Shown here: piece by piece, positions 41,366 through 52,960 of the stretch
How the letters are laid out: the number at the start of each line of letters is the position of its first letter
Numbering within the stretch: the first letter of the stretch is position 1
NCBI GenBank assembly: GCA_014529385.2
Contig: CM043947.1
Location: 126,272,891-126,332,890, forward strand
DNA: 60,000 nt
Source of the DNA: Adiantum capillus-veneris
Taxonomy: Eukaryota > Streptophyta > Polypodiopsida > Polypodiales > Pteridaceae
Direction: 5' to 3'
The notes under the pieces: model-generated
Seen by the model: only the letters and a program-made list of their open reading frames with translations
Told to the model about the DNA's origin: nothing
Databases searched by the model: none
Translations under genes and position numbers: made by a program

Positions 41366-42290
41366 TGGCGACTATGTGTAGTGCTTAGCAAGAGAAAGAA
41401 GAGTACCTTTACTCAAGATGGTCATATCTGTAGTATGCACTGTAGATGTTGATAATTAGTCGTGCTAATTACATCTTCAATATGTAAACATTTGGTGGAA
41501 AAAATCATAGTGTATTCGATACACAAGCCAAGTCGCATAAATGCCCTACTTTAGTGGTTGTTGTACAATTTTGTATTGGCCGACTCGAAGAGATCGGTGT
41601 ATATTCTTCCTGTTATTGATTATATCAAAAACTAAGAATCAAGGCGCCGTCGAATAGATTGGAATTGACTCGAGATTCTTGTAATTTCTAAAAAATCATA
41701 GAAATATGGTGCCCTCAATCTGTAGCTTTTGATTGATGGTACTCTGTATGCCTGGCTGCAATAGGTGAGGAGGGGGTTTTTCCCGTGGGCATCTGCCCTT
41801 ATATTAATTTTTAATTTCCCTACGGCCCTTGGCCTTGGGCACTTAGGTGAGTTCGCCTTCTTCTGGTTATGGCGACACGGCGGCAGTGTGCAGAGAGGGG
41901 GAAAGAGAGAGCACCCGTATGCTCCCCAGTGTGCATTCTCAATGACGTGAATCGGTCTCCACCTCAGCGTGATCCCGACGCTCCTCCTCCTAAGCGAATT
42001 GATGCAGGTTGATGCCGACCTTTTGCTTGTTGCAAGAGTGCTTGCACATGCGGGTTTAGGCTTTGTCTCCATGGCTATTGCTTGAGCATGCACAAAAAGT
42101 CTGAGTTCAAGATGGCCATGCCCTCCCTTTCCCAAAAAATTCTAGCTGTTATATCAGTGTAAAACCCTTGGTAATTACCTAAAAGAATCCTCCTCCCTAC
42201 CTCCATGTTTATAGCCCCTTGGCCTTGTAGGATTCATGGCCCTTGGCCCATGTCCTTGACCCCCCAACATTTACCTTAGCATCACAACAC
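41366..42290. other. No gene recognised (probable LTR/leader)
   Basis: Moderately GC-rich with a 167-codon open frame on the minus strand (42135-41632). That frame is basic, lacks any domain or repeat, and sits where the LTR of the adjacent gag fragment should be. I do not regard it as a gene. Confidence 0.4.
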
Positions 42291-43650
42291 ATGGAGAGTG
42301 ACCTTGACCATGGAGAGCTTTATTTCTCTCAAGGCAAATCTTCCACAAGAAGGTACCCCTCATGCAAGTCCACAAAGGTACATTCATAAAGCTACTTTCC
42401 CTTTGATAAGAGAGATCTCCAGTTGAGCAATGTTTCCTTTACACTACAGGCTTTATGCAATTTAGCTTTAAAAAGGAAGTTAAATCTACAATGAACAAAA
42501 GGGTGTAGAAAAGATTCTCCATGTCATTTCCACCTGAGGACAATTCCATCTATGATCCCTAACTTCTTATCCTTTGAACCTGTCCAGACCCCTTGATGGA
42601 GGATTATCCACATAAGGTAGCTATGCTTAATGGCAAGAGGGTAGGCCCAAATACGTTTGAATATGTAGTTCCATTGTTTGGCTCTCCAAGAAATGCCCCA
42701 TTTGAGGTTGAGATTACTAACAAGGCATTCTATTAGTAGAAGGCTTTGAGAGATAAATGTAGTGATAGATTTGTGAGAGGGAAGAATGGTCATCTTTTGC
42801 ATAGTTCTAAAGCCAACATTTAAATATTTGACTCCTCTTAGTTACCAAAACTGCACAACCCTTGAGAGATGTTGAACTTTTGATGAGATCATCTTCAGTA
42901 AGACAACCAACATCATTATAACTATCTTTCCAACACTTGATGCCTACTTTAAAAAAATTTGTGAGCTCTCCTAGATAGCTCTCAACCCTCTGAGAGACCA
43001 AACGACCCAAACTAGATGGATTGTTGGATCCAAAATTGAAATGAGAAGTTCCAAGCTTTTGGAGGGGACCAATTGGACTTTTGAAGGTTCCAATCATTCC
43101 AAAACCTAAAGACAAGAGCATACCCTCTAGGGGTAAAATTAGCACTTGAAATTAGTACCTCTTGAAGTGAGATTCTCGACCAAGTCTTGTAGCCCTTCAA
43201 GTGGAACTGGTTGGTCCTTCCTTTAATCAAAATAGCCCAAAAATCATAGGACGAGGATGCCCTAAGAGACCATTTTCTGGCTAACTTGGTAGCAAGGTGT
43301 TGTAGGTTGAGAATTCCCAAACCTCCTTCTTCTTTGGGACTGCAACAGATATGCCAAGACACTTTTGGAAAAATTTTCACTCTCTCTTATCTATCCCAGA
43401 GGAATCTTCTTGGAAAGGAGAATATCTTGTTGAGCTAGTTTAAAAACACCATCATTAATAGAAGAGCATATATATAAGTTATAGCCAGAGCTTCTTGTCC
43501 TATAATCAGTAGAGGGGCATTGGTAGATTGAGTTTTGTCCAAATAGAAGTCCTTTGAGCGATAGAGTAGTTTGAAGCATAAAGATTGACAATTGTGTAAT
43601 TGAAGGCACTGAAGTTTGTGTACTCTATTCTTAACCTTTCTTATGCTTAT
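42290..43650 (-). pseudogene. LINE ORF2 C-terminal fragment
   Basis: The minus strand carries, in order, a post-RT segment with FPKVSWHICCSPKEEGGLGI near 43320-43380 (matching W--IC-PK--GGLG) and LARKWSLRASSS. Then comes a zf-RVT-like segment at 42802-42524 with WNYIFKRIWAYPLAIKHSYLMW. The 5' part and poly(A) tail were not found. Frameshifts occur at about 43390, 43010 and 42805. Confidence 0.75.
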
Positions 43651-44388
43651 TTGATAAAGAAATAAGAGAAGTTTGGGATTCTAATGTTTAAATTATTAGA
43701 TCTCCTACCATTACCTCGTCAAAATCCACAATACAAACATAACTTTCATTTTCTACCAGACTGGTATGATTGAGCAAATCACATAAGAGGAAAAGTTGAA
43801 CTCTTTTTCTAAATTAGAGGCTTTAGAAAAAGCTGCTAACCAAGGGGATAACCACTTACAAGAAGAGGCTTAGATTTTGCACTAGCCCAGGCCTAATAGA
43901 ATTTGTTGTAGAGGGAAAAGGCTTTCTTGGAGTGCTTGTGGATTGAAAAAGTAGAGAGACTCATTACAAAGATATTCAAGCATTTAATGTAAGAAAGAAT
44001 GCATAAAAGTATTCTTGGCTTGCTAAAACAAGCCTTACTATCCTTGGCCAAATGTAAAGATATTCAAGCATTTAATGTAAGAAAGAATGCATAAAAGTAT
44101 TCTTGGCTTGCTAAAACAAGCCTTATTATCCTTGGCAAAACGTTGTTTGAACAACTTTGAAGGATGATGGTCCATCATATTTGTTTAATGTTCCTTTCTC
44201 AGTCACTTATGATATTCAATTTTTTTAAAACAAACTAAATTGAATTAAAAAGGAGAAAGAAATACAAATACCCCTAAAGAAGGAAAAGGGTCATGCTGTC
44301 TATGAAGGAACAGACCAGAAGAGGGTGAAAATACAAGGGGATACTTCAAAAGTAACAATACCTAACAATTAGATACATCCTTGAAGGT
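43651..44388. other. No gene recognised; contains an 88-bp tandem duplication
   Basis: AT-rich DNA between two LINE pieces. No domain is recognised. It includes the duplication at 43968-44143. Confidence 0.5.
43968..44143. repeat. Near-perfect 88-bp tandem duplication
   Basis: The unit beginning AAAGATATTCAAGCATTTAA is repeated after 88 bp with only one or two differences, so the duplication is recent. Confidence 0.95.
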
Positions 44389-44886
44389 TCATAAAGGGAA
44401 AAAATGACCTCTCCATCTTTTCCACCTGAGGAATTTTTGCAACTCTTTAACCTCAATGCTTGATGCATCAAAGACCGTACCATAAAACTCGTTCAGAATT
44501 CCAATAAAATTTATAGTCAAGGGTAATGCAGATGGAGAGTGATCCTGACCATGGACAGCTTTATTTCTCTCAAGAAAAATTTTCCACAGGAAGGTATACC
44601 TTAGGCAAGTACACAAAGGTACATCCATAAAGCTACATTCCCTTAGATAAGAGAGATCTCTAGTTGAGCGATGTTTCCCTTACACTACATGATTTATGCA
44701 GTTTAGATTTAAAAAGGAGATTTAATATACAACGAGCAAAAAGGTGTACGTAGAAATATTCTCCATGGAATTTCCACCTGGGGAAAATTCCATCTGTGAT
44801 CCCTAACTTCTTAGCCTATGAACCTATCCAAACCCCTTGATGGAGGATTATCCACATTAGACAGCTATGATTGTTGGTAAGAGGGT
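44389..44886 (-). pseudogene. Second LINE C-terminal fragment
   Basis: Positions 44530-44885 match 42290-42650 in direct orientation at roughly 85% by eye, so these are two copies of one LINE family end. The frame 44628-44389 includes FLWKIFLERNKAVHG, the usual LINE 'W-IW--RN' segment. The copy ends abruptly at copia copy C sequence. Confidence 0.7.
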
Positions 44887-45516
44887 AAGAGTGTTGCATA
44901 CACAAATAAGGAGTCCAATAGTAGTTTGGTAATGAGTGACATCGACAGGATCACCAGCATCATGAAGACTCAATTTCAAACGTGTTTCCATGGGAGTGGC
45001 AATAGGTTTGCAATCCTCAAGTCCAAACCTACATAGCAATGTCTCTATATAACTTGTCTGACATAAGACAATACCACCATCACACTACTTAAATTGTATA
45101 CCCAAGTAGTGAGGCAACATCAACAAATCTTTCATCTTGAAAGTAGCATTTAGATCAGCTTTAAGTTCAACAATGTGTCTCTCATTTGGTCCAATGATCA
45201 ACAAATCATCCACATAGAGAACAACAATGAGAAGTACATCACCCTCTCATGCTTTACATACAATGTGCTTTATGTTGGAATGTTACAAAATCCTCCTTTG
45301 ACCAAATGAGTGTCAGATTTCTCATACCAAGCACGAGGAGATTGCTTCAACCCATACAAAGTTTTAGTACATTTTCACACCTGATCTTCGTGCCCTTTAA
45401 TGGTAAAACCGCGAGGCTATGTTACATAAGTATGTCACCATTCAAGAAAGTAGTAACAATGTCTAACTGATGTACATCCCAACCAAAATGAGTTGCCAAT
45501 GCACATAGAAACCCAC
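44886..45516 (-). pseudogene. Copia copy C: RT part left of copia B
   Basis: The minus strand gives FGLEDCKPIATPMETRLKLSLHDAGDP in pieces and, further upstream, the YVDDLL-type RT box near 45205 and the GLKQSPRAWYEK region near 45340. Both ends are artificial: the LINE at 44886 and the copia B insertion at 45516. Confidence 0.85.
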
Positions 45517-45743
45517 TGTTACCATATACATGTGGTAGTGATGTGTGTGAACACACTAGGACCGCCGGGGCATTTTTTCCCTCTTTAGGAGGTTTTTTCC
45601 CCTGTGCATTGTATATACGCCCATCACTCTAGGGCTATCTATCTTTCCATTGCACACCAAGTAATACACTCTCTATTGTGTGCCTTGAGCTTCCTTCGTC
45701 TTCTCCAAGCTGTGTGCATTTCTCTGCAACCCTAATTCTAACA
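45517..45743 (+). repeat. Copia B 5' LTR
   Basis: From TGTTACCATATACATG to CCTAATTCTAACA, 227 bp. Confidence 0.97.
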
Positions 45744-45745
45744 AT

Positions 45746-45757
45746 TGGTATCAGAGC
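45746..45757 (+). promoter_or_regulatory. Copia B primer-binding site (tRNA-iMet)
   Basis: TGGTATCAGAGC lies 2 nt after the 5' LTR. It is the standard complement to the initiator methionine tRNA used by plant copia elements. Confidence 0.95.
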
Positions 45758-46105
45758 AGGTCACGTCCTCCCGGGCTTAGTCGTCAGCTGCTCCAGCACA
45801 CGCCTGCTCACTTTCTCCGATTTCAATGAGCTTTGGCGAGCGTTCGCAGGTCGACAAAAATTTTGGGTCAACTCAAAGAGCTCAGTCTGCTCAGAATTTT
45901 GATTTGGGCTCATTTCGGCCTCCGTTTCCACTACAGGCAGTACTGCACAGGCTATTTCGTCATTTTGTGCAGAATTTTTGTCAGTGCCGTTTTTTGCATA
46001 ACAGGTGCCTTATAGTCTTCTATGGTTTGTGCTATATAGCAGAGGTTGTTCCCGCTCCGTTTCTCCTATTTTTGGGCAGTTTTCACATCAGGTGCAGCAT
46101 TTACC

Positions 46106-49100
46106 ATGGCTGACAGCAACAACACAGATGTGTTCAAGATGTTTGCTGCTGAGGACAGGTTGGATGGGGACAAATACCCTATGTGGGCTTATATGATGCA
46201 ACATGTTCTTGTGTCAAAAGGTGTATGGAATATTGTGCAGGGCATTGATGTACGTCCTGGTTCTGAGGATGTAGGCGATGTTGAGGATGTTGTAGGTCTT
46301 GCTGCAAGGATTGCAGCTGTTAGAGTTCTTTTGCCTACGGCAGAACAAGCTCGTTGGGATGTTAAGGATGCGCAGGCTCATGCATTGATTGCGTTGTCTG
46401 TGAAGCGATTGTTCCTCACATCCGTTCAACAAAATCTGCAAAACAGACTTGGGATATTCTAGCAGGTCTTTATGCAAGCCGCAATGAGGCTAAAATTGCT
46501 TTGCTGCGTAAAGAGCTGGAATCGAAGATTATGCATGAGGAAGATGATATGGACACTTTCCTTGCTAGTGTCAAGGATATCAATGAGCAGCTTATTTCTG
46601 CAGGTGAAGTCATTTTAGACAATTCCCTTGTGCAGACTGTTCTTGATGCCTTACCAGATTCCTACCAGACTTTTGCTAGTACTTGGAGACTGATAACCCA
46701 AGGAAATCCTGAAGCTGTCAAGTTTGATGCATTATGCACATTGCTGTTGCAAGAGTCACTTTCCAGAAAAAACATGACTAGGCAGTGTGCAGTTGAACAG
46801 GCTTTTATTGCTTCTCAAAGAAAGGGTGGTAACAGCAATGCAGCCACTTCTTATGGTTCTGCTGCGAGTGGCAAAAATTCTGTTCCTAATGCTTCTGCTG
46901 GCAGCACTTCGTCTGGCAATTTTGGTGATAAGGGCAAAAAGAAGATGCGTTGCCATTATTGTAAAGCTAATGATCACTTGATCAAGTCGTGTCCTAAGTT
47001 GAAGGCCAAAGAGGCTAAGAAGAAAGAGGGTGGTTCCACTACAAATGCTGGTTCCACTACAAATGTAGCCATTGTTGAGTCTTCTGTGAAAGGAGATTGT
47101 GTTGCTGATGTTGATGCAGAATGGGATTTTAGCGCAGAGTGCACTTACAATCCTGCTGTCCATGATGCATGCTTGTCAGTTGCTGCAGATTCACATGTGT
47201 GGTATTTTGACAGTGGTGCTACAAAGCACACTACCTCACAGCGTGAATTGTTTACCTCTCTCGAGTCTGTCCCTCATGGGAATTCAGTCACTTGTGCCAA
47301 CAACGCCTCTTATCCAGTTCAGGGAGTTGGAAAGATTGTGCTCACTGCTGCTAATGGCAGTTCCTTCACACTTGTTGATGCACTTTATGTACCTGGGATC
47401 AAGAAGAATCTCTTGTTTGTATCCGCACTTGCTAGACTTGGACTTGTAGTCAAATTTATGGATGACAGATGTATAGTTCATGATCTCAGTTTTAGTGATG
47501 AAATTGTTGCATCTGGGCTTTTGTGCCGTGGGCTGTATAAGCTCACTTTGTATGACAAGTGTGGACAACATTTTGCAAATGCTGTTGCAGATTCAAGGGC
47601 TATTTCAGATGCAAAACTTTGGCATGCACGTTTTGGTCATCTGAATTTTGCCAGTTTGCTGCGTTTGCAGAAATCTGATATGGTTGCTTCTTTGCCGCCT
47701 CTTGAAGCACCTATCAAACATGTTTGTGAAGGCTGTTTTTTGGATAAGATGCAGCGTTCTAAGTTTCCAAAGGATGGTTCAGTTCGGGCCACATGCAGGT
47801 TGCAACTTGTGCATAGTGATGTTTGTGGGCCAATGCAAACTCCGTCCTTGGGCAATGACCTTTACTTCGTGACTTTCATTGATGATTACTCCAGACATGC
47901 ATGGGTATTTCCGCTTACAGCAAAGTCTGAAGTTTTTATGTGCTTCAACGAATTTCTGGCTATGGCTGAAAATGTCTCGAAATGTACTATGGGCACCCTC
48001 CGTTCCGATCGAGGGGGGGAGTATATGTCTCATGAATTTAATGCATTGCTGGCTAGTCGTGGGATAAAACACCAATGTACAGTGCCTTATACACCTCAGC
48101 AAAATGGTGTTGCTAAGAGGAAAAACAGGTCACTGACGGAAATGGCACGATGTATGGTCAAAAGTCAAGCTTTGCCGCATTCTTTTTGGCTTGAGGCCAT
48201 TATGTGTGCCACTTATGTACTTAACAGGTGTCCTACGAAAGCTTTGCAGTCTATTACTCCATATGAAGCATGGCATGATAGAAAACCTTCTATTGAGCAC
48301 ATGCGCGTTTTTGGCTGTTTGGCATATGCTTTGGTGCCACAAGTGCAGCGCAGAAAATTGGATGATAAGGCTGTCAAATGTATTTGTGTTGGTTATAGTG
48401 CTGAAAGCAAAGGTTACAGGTTGTATCATCCGCAAACAAAACATATTCTGGTTTCACGGGATGTAGTGTTTGTGGAAGATTCTGTTCAGCCCTTGCTGTC
48501 ATGTACTAGAGACAGTAATGTAAGCTCACATGACATTTATGACACTTTGTTGCCTCTTTTCAGTGGTGGAAATACGAATGTAAGTTCCAATGAGGCAAAT
48601 GTACAGCCTATGGGGGTTTCTGAAAATGTTCTAGATCAGCCTATTACTGATGTAGATGTACATGATGTACTTGATGAGGAAAGGGCTGAACATGAGCAGG
48701 CTAGAGGTATGCCAAAATGGCTGGTGCACACTTTGTGTGACAGTAAATTGGATGCACCTTTGTCTAGTCGTACTCGTTCAAGCTCTCGCCATGCATCTTA
48801 TGCATCAGATTGTTATGCTTTGGCTGTGTCTAGCTTACATGATGTTGAGGAGCCTCTGACTTTTGATGAAGCACAAAATTTAGAAAATTGGATGGCTGCC
48901 ATGCAATCAGAATATGATGCACTTATAGAAAATGACACATGGAATTTATGTGATTTGCCTCCTGGCAAAAAGGCCATTGGTACGAAGTGGGTTTACAAGT
49001 TGAAACGCAAGCCGGATGGTGAGATCGATCGCCATAAGGCTCGACTTGTTGCAAAGGGTTATGCACAGCAAAAAGGCATAGATTATGAAGAGACTTTTGC

Positions 49101-50388
49101 TCCCACTAGTCGTATGACTACTGTGCGTTTTCTATGTGCATTGGCAGCTCATTTTGGTTGGGATGTACATCAATCAGACATTGTTACTACTTTCTTGAAT
49201 GGTGACATATTTGAGGAAGTTTATGTAACGTAGCCTCGCGGTTTTGTCATACAAGGACAAGAGGACAAAGTGTGCAAATGTAACAAGGCTTTGTATGGGT
49301 TGAAGCAATCTCCTCGTGCTTGGTATGAGAAAGCTGACACTCATTTGGTCAAACAAGGCTTTCGTAACAGTCCAATAGAAAGCACATTGTATGTAAAGCG
49401 TGAGGGTGATGTACTTCTCATTGTGGTTCTTTATGTTGATGATTTGCTGATCACTGGACCAAATGAGAGACATATTGCTGAATTTAAGGCTGATTTGAAT
49501 GCTACTTTCAAGATGAAAGATTTGGGGCTGTTGCATCATTATTTGGGTATACAGTTTAAGTAGTGTGATGGTGGTATTGCCTTGTGTCAGAAAAGTTACA
49601 TAGAGACATTGCTATGTAAGTTTGGACTTGAGGATTGCAAACCTATTGCCACTCCCATGGAAACAGGTTTGAAGTTGATTCTACATGATGCTGGTGATCC
49701 TACTGATGTCACTCTTTACCAAACTGCTGTTGGCTACCTCATTTATGTATGCAACACGAGGCCGGATATTCAGTTTGCAGTCTCACAGGTCAGCAGATTT
49801 ATGCATAGCCCAGGGTCTAAGCATTGGCAGGCCATCAAGAGGATTTTCCGCTACCTTAGTGGCACTTTACATCTTGGCTTGTTTTATCCCAAGGGGGGAT
49901 CATTGTCGCCAGACTTACATGCTTTTTCGGACTCAGATTGGGCTGGTTGTTTTGACACGCGAGTGTCCACAAGTGGTTTTTGTTTCATGCTTGGCAGTTC
50001 ATGTATATCATGGTTGAGCAAGAAGAAACCTACTGTGGCCACTTCGAGTTGTGAGGCTGAGTACAGGGCAGTCTTCACAGCTACGGTTGAGTGTGTATGG
50101 CTCAGACGCCTTATGGATGATTTGGGTGTTGGACACGACACTGCCAACACTATCTACACTGATAGTCAGAGCGCATTGGCAGTTGCGAGGAACACAGTTT
50201 TTCATGCTCGCACAGAGCACATTGAGGTGCATTACCACTATGTCAGGGAGAGGCTCTCAGTAGGAGAGATCAGTTTGGCTTATGTGCCAACACAGGAAAA
50301 CCTTGCAGATCTTTTCACAAAGGCATTGTCTCGTGAGAAGCTTGAAGCTTTCCGCAAAGCTTTGGGCTTACTCCCCTTTGTGGACTGA
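46106..50388 (+). pseudogene. Copia B gag-pol polyprotein, disrupted
   Basis: Gag starts at ATG 46106 (DRLDGDKYPMWAYMMQHVL). A 4-bp loss near 46409, judged against copy A, throws it out of frame. From about 46413 to 49233 one frame carries the rest of gag with a CCHC knuckle (CHYCKANDHLIKSC), protease WYFDSGATKH, and integrase with H-H-C-C, HSDVCGPM and RSDRGGEY. The usual VAERKN reads VAKRKN, so the catalytic Glu is Lys. RT follows with KAIGTKWVYKLK. TAG stops at 49231 and 49561 interrupt RT, which has an intact YVDDLL box. RNase H has SDSDWAG, CEAEYRA and YTDSQSALA. It ends LLPFVD-stop at 50388. Confidence 0.95.
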
Positions 50389-50444
50389 TCCTGTCCTCAG
50401 GGCATGGCACTTCCCTTTACTCATGTGCTAGCTCTCGTTCACCG

Positions 50445-50463
50445 CATCACTCCAGGGGGCATT
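50445..50463 (+). promoter_or_regulatory. Copia B polypurine tract region
   Basis: A short purine run (AGGGGGCA) directly precedes the 3' LTR. Confidence 0.6.
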
Positions 50464-50690
50464 TGTTACCATATACATGTGGTAGTGATGTGTGTGAACA
50501 CACTAGGACCGCCGGGGCATTTTTTCCCTCTTTAGGAGGTTTTTTCCCCCGTGCATTGTATATACGCCCATCACTCTAGGGCTATCTATCTTTCCATTGC
50601 ACACCAAGTAATACACTCTCTATTGTGTGCCTTGAGCTTCCTTCGTCTTCTCCAAGCTGTGTGCGTTTCTCTGCAACCCTAATTCCAACA
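50464..50690 (+). repeat. Copia B 3' LTR
   Basis: 227 bp. It differs from the 5' LTR at three sites that I could see: CCTGTG/CCCGTG, GTGCATTT/GTGCGTTT and the last TCTAACA/TCCAACA. Confidence 0.97.
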
Positions 50691-51655
50691 CGCACAATAG
50701 TCATACGATAAGTGGGAGCAAAAGTCTCTTCATAATCTACGCCTTTTTGCTGCGCATACCCCTTTGCAACAAGTCAATCCTTTTCGCGATCAATCTCACC
50801 ATCCGGCTTGCGTTTCAACTTGTTAACCCATTTTGTACAAATGGCCTTTTTGCAAGGAAAGTCCATGTGTCATTTTCTATAAGTGCATCATATTTTGATT
50901 GCATGGCAATGATCCAATTTTGTGAATTCTATGCTTCATCAAAAGACAGAGGTTCCTCAACATCACATAAGCTAGACATAGTGAAAACATAACAATTGGA
51001 TGCATAAGATGCATGCCGATAACCTAAACGTGTACAACTAGACAAAGATGCATTCAATTTAATTGACAAACATGCATCATGGATAGAAGGATCATAAGTG
51101 CACTTTGCACTAAAAGCCCATTCTGCATCAACATCAGCATCACAGTCTCCTTTCACAGAAGACTCAAATATAGCTACATTTGTAGTGGAACCAGCCTCTT
51201 TCTTCTTAGCCTATTTGGCCTTCAACTTAGGACACTACTTAGCCTCTTTCTTCTTAGCCTCTTTGGCCTTCAACTTAGGACACTACTTGTTCAAGTGATC
51301 ATTATCTTTACAATAATGGCAACGCATCTTTTTTTTTTGCCCTTTTCATTAGAATCCCCATACGAATTTCTACTAGCAGAAGCATTAGGAACAGGTGATT
51401 CACTACTCGTAGAAGAACCATGAGAAGTGGCTACATTGCTTCTATCACATTTTCTTTGAGCAACAATAAAGGCCTGTTCAACTACACGCTATCTAGTCTT
51501 GTTGTTTTTGGAAAGTGACTTGCAACATCAATGTGTATAATACATCAAACTTGACAACTTTTGGATTTCCTTGGGTCATAAGTCTCCAAGTACTAGCAAA
51601 AGTCTGTTAAGAATCTGGCAAAGCATCAAGAACAGCCTGCACAAGGGAACTGTCA
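50691..51655 (-). pseudogene. Copia copy C: RT start fused to gag
   Basis: The minus strand enters gag near 51650 (worn). It passes a knuckle remnant, then GDCDADVDAEWAFSAKCTYD from the gag-protease junction. It then jumps within one frame (51156-50929) to KLNASLSSCTRL and SSLCDVEEPLSFDEA, which in copy B lie just before RT. The whole integrase is deleted. It continues into KAICTKWV-like RT sequence up to 50691 and resumes at 45516. A 48-bp in-frame tandem duplication in the Lys/Ala-rich linker lies at 51193-51288. Confidence 0.85.
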
Positions 51656-51726
51656 GATTATAACTTGTCCACCATATTTTCTTCTCCATTCAATATTAAG
51701 ATTAAATGTTTGTGTGTTTAATGCAG

Positions 51727-52960
51727 GTATGGATGATGATGAGTTTCTTTCTTCTTTGTCACCCCAACAGAGGAGGTGGTACGAGGAGCGTCATCGCTCT
51801 GGAGCACCATTCCACTTCTTCAGCGTCTCCCTCTGTTTCGGAGCATTCAGTGCGCTTCGAAGCTTCGGTGTCGATGAGACGATCTTCACACTCTTCTAGG
51901 CATCGACGCTCTAGTAGTGGCGGCGACGGTTACTGTGGGGATGCCGCCGCTGATGCCTCGACACCGCCTCGTGTTCTACGAGGCTCTTTACCTTCCCCTT
52001 CTTTGCCCGCCCCCACACCAGCCACGGCATTGCCATCTACGCCAGGTTTTATGCGGCTATCGGCCGTTCGTGGCTACACACCACTAGCTACTCCTCCGGC
52101 CCCAATCGACACTCCTCGCTTTCGGGACTAAACTCCAGTGGAGACACCCGACGTCCGTACCCCCATCGAGACACCACTCGAGACCCCTGCCAAGACACCC
52201 AGTTTCATGCGTCACAGGCGAGAGGGCTTGCCGTACTCAATCGACATCAGCGAGAGGGCTTGCTGTACTCAATCGACATCAGCGAGAGGGCTTGCTGTAC
52301 TCAATCGACATCAGCGGCGGCATCATCTTGGATGACGAAGGCAAGAAGGTGATCTTGCGCATGCGCGGTCTTTGCTCTCAGGTGTTTCGACACTACATAC
52401 TAAACACATGGAGTGAAGTGCCAAATGAATTAAAAGACAGAGTTATCATCATGCTGCATGACGAGTTTCCCGTGTGGGATGAGCGCTTCAATGAAGACCT
52501 GATGAAGGTCTGAATGCGCGAATACTACAAGCACAAGCGTTTTGAAGTACAAAAAGCAATAAAGCATGGGTGGAACAGACCAGATTGGCAAGCCAAAGAA
52601 GATTGAAAGAATGCGAATCGAGCAGGCGCGAGAATTCTAACAAGTGGAAGCAACAAAAGGAGGCAGCCAAACCACGAGTAAAGGCAGGGAGCTCGCATCA
52701 CTTGGGGAGCGGCAGGTGGGCATCATTTGAGGCCGATTTTGTAATTGGTTTTGCATTGCTCTTTAGGTTTGGTAGTTACGTCTATTCTTACTTTTAAATT
52801 TTAACATAATGTATTCTTTGTATGTTTTGAACAGTGGTCGATGAGACAGGATGTGACCCCACACCGTACGAGCGCGAGTACGCAGATAGAAAGGGCTTAA
52901 ACGCCCTGATGGATATTCTCAGTTCTCGTGGCGACATGGTTAGTATTTCACTTCACTATT
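51727..52960 (+). pseudogene. CACTA TnpA-like protein, element B
   Basis: It opens after a TAATGCAG acceptor with MDDDEFLSSLSPQQRRWYEERH, given here in pieces across a frameshift at about 51800. Next come an Arg/Ser stretch (SRHRRSSSGG), a T/P-rich region (TPVETPDVRTPIETPLETP in pieces) and then FRHYILNTWSEVPNELKDRV, MREYYKHKRFEVQKAI and LGSGRWASFEADF, the Ptta/En/Spm layout. A GT-AG-like break precedes a final exon (GCDPTPYEREYADRKGLN) at about 52833-52940, parallel to the last exon of element A. Three copies of a 32-bp repeat at 52219-52314 shift the frame, and stops occur at 52129 and 52511. The gene is non-functional. Confidence 0.7.
52219..52314. repeat. 32-bp minisatellite, three copies
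   Basis: The unit CGAGAGGGCTTGCTGTACTC plus 12 bp recurs at 52219, 52251 and 52283. The unit length is not a multiple of three, so its expansion breaks the TnpA frame. Confidence 0.95.

Larger units (their letters stand above)
45517..50690 (+). mobile_element. Complete copia copy B (5,174 bp)
   Basis: It has two 227-bp LTRs (three differences seen), a tRNA-iMet primer site, a gag-pol region and a purine tract. It is inserted in copia copy C, which lies in the opposite orientation. The flanks are CCCAC and CGCAC, a 5-bp target duplication with one change. It is defective through one frameshift, two stops and a changed integrase catalytic residue, but structurally complete. Confidence 0.95.

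Noticed and set aside
41632-42135. 167-codon minus-strand ORF as a host gene
   Set aside because: No domain and no codon evidence, and it sits where the LTR or leader of the adjacent gypsy gag should be.
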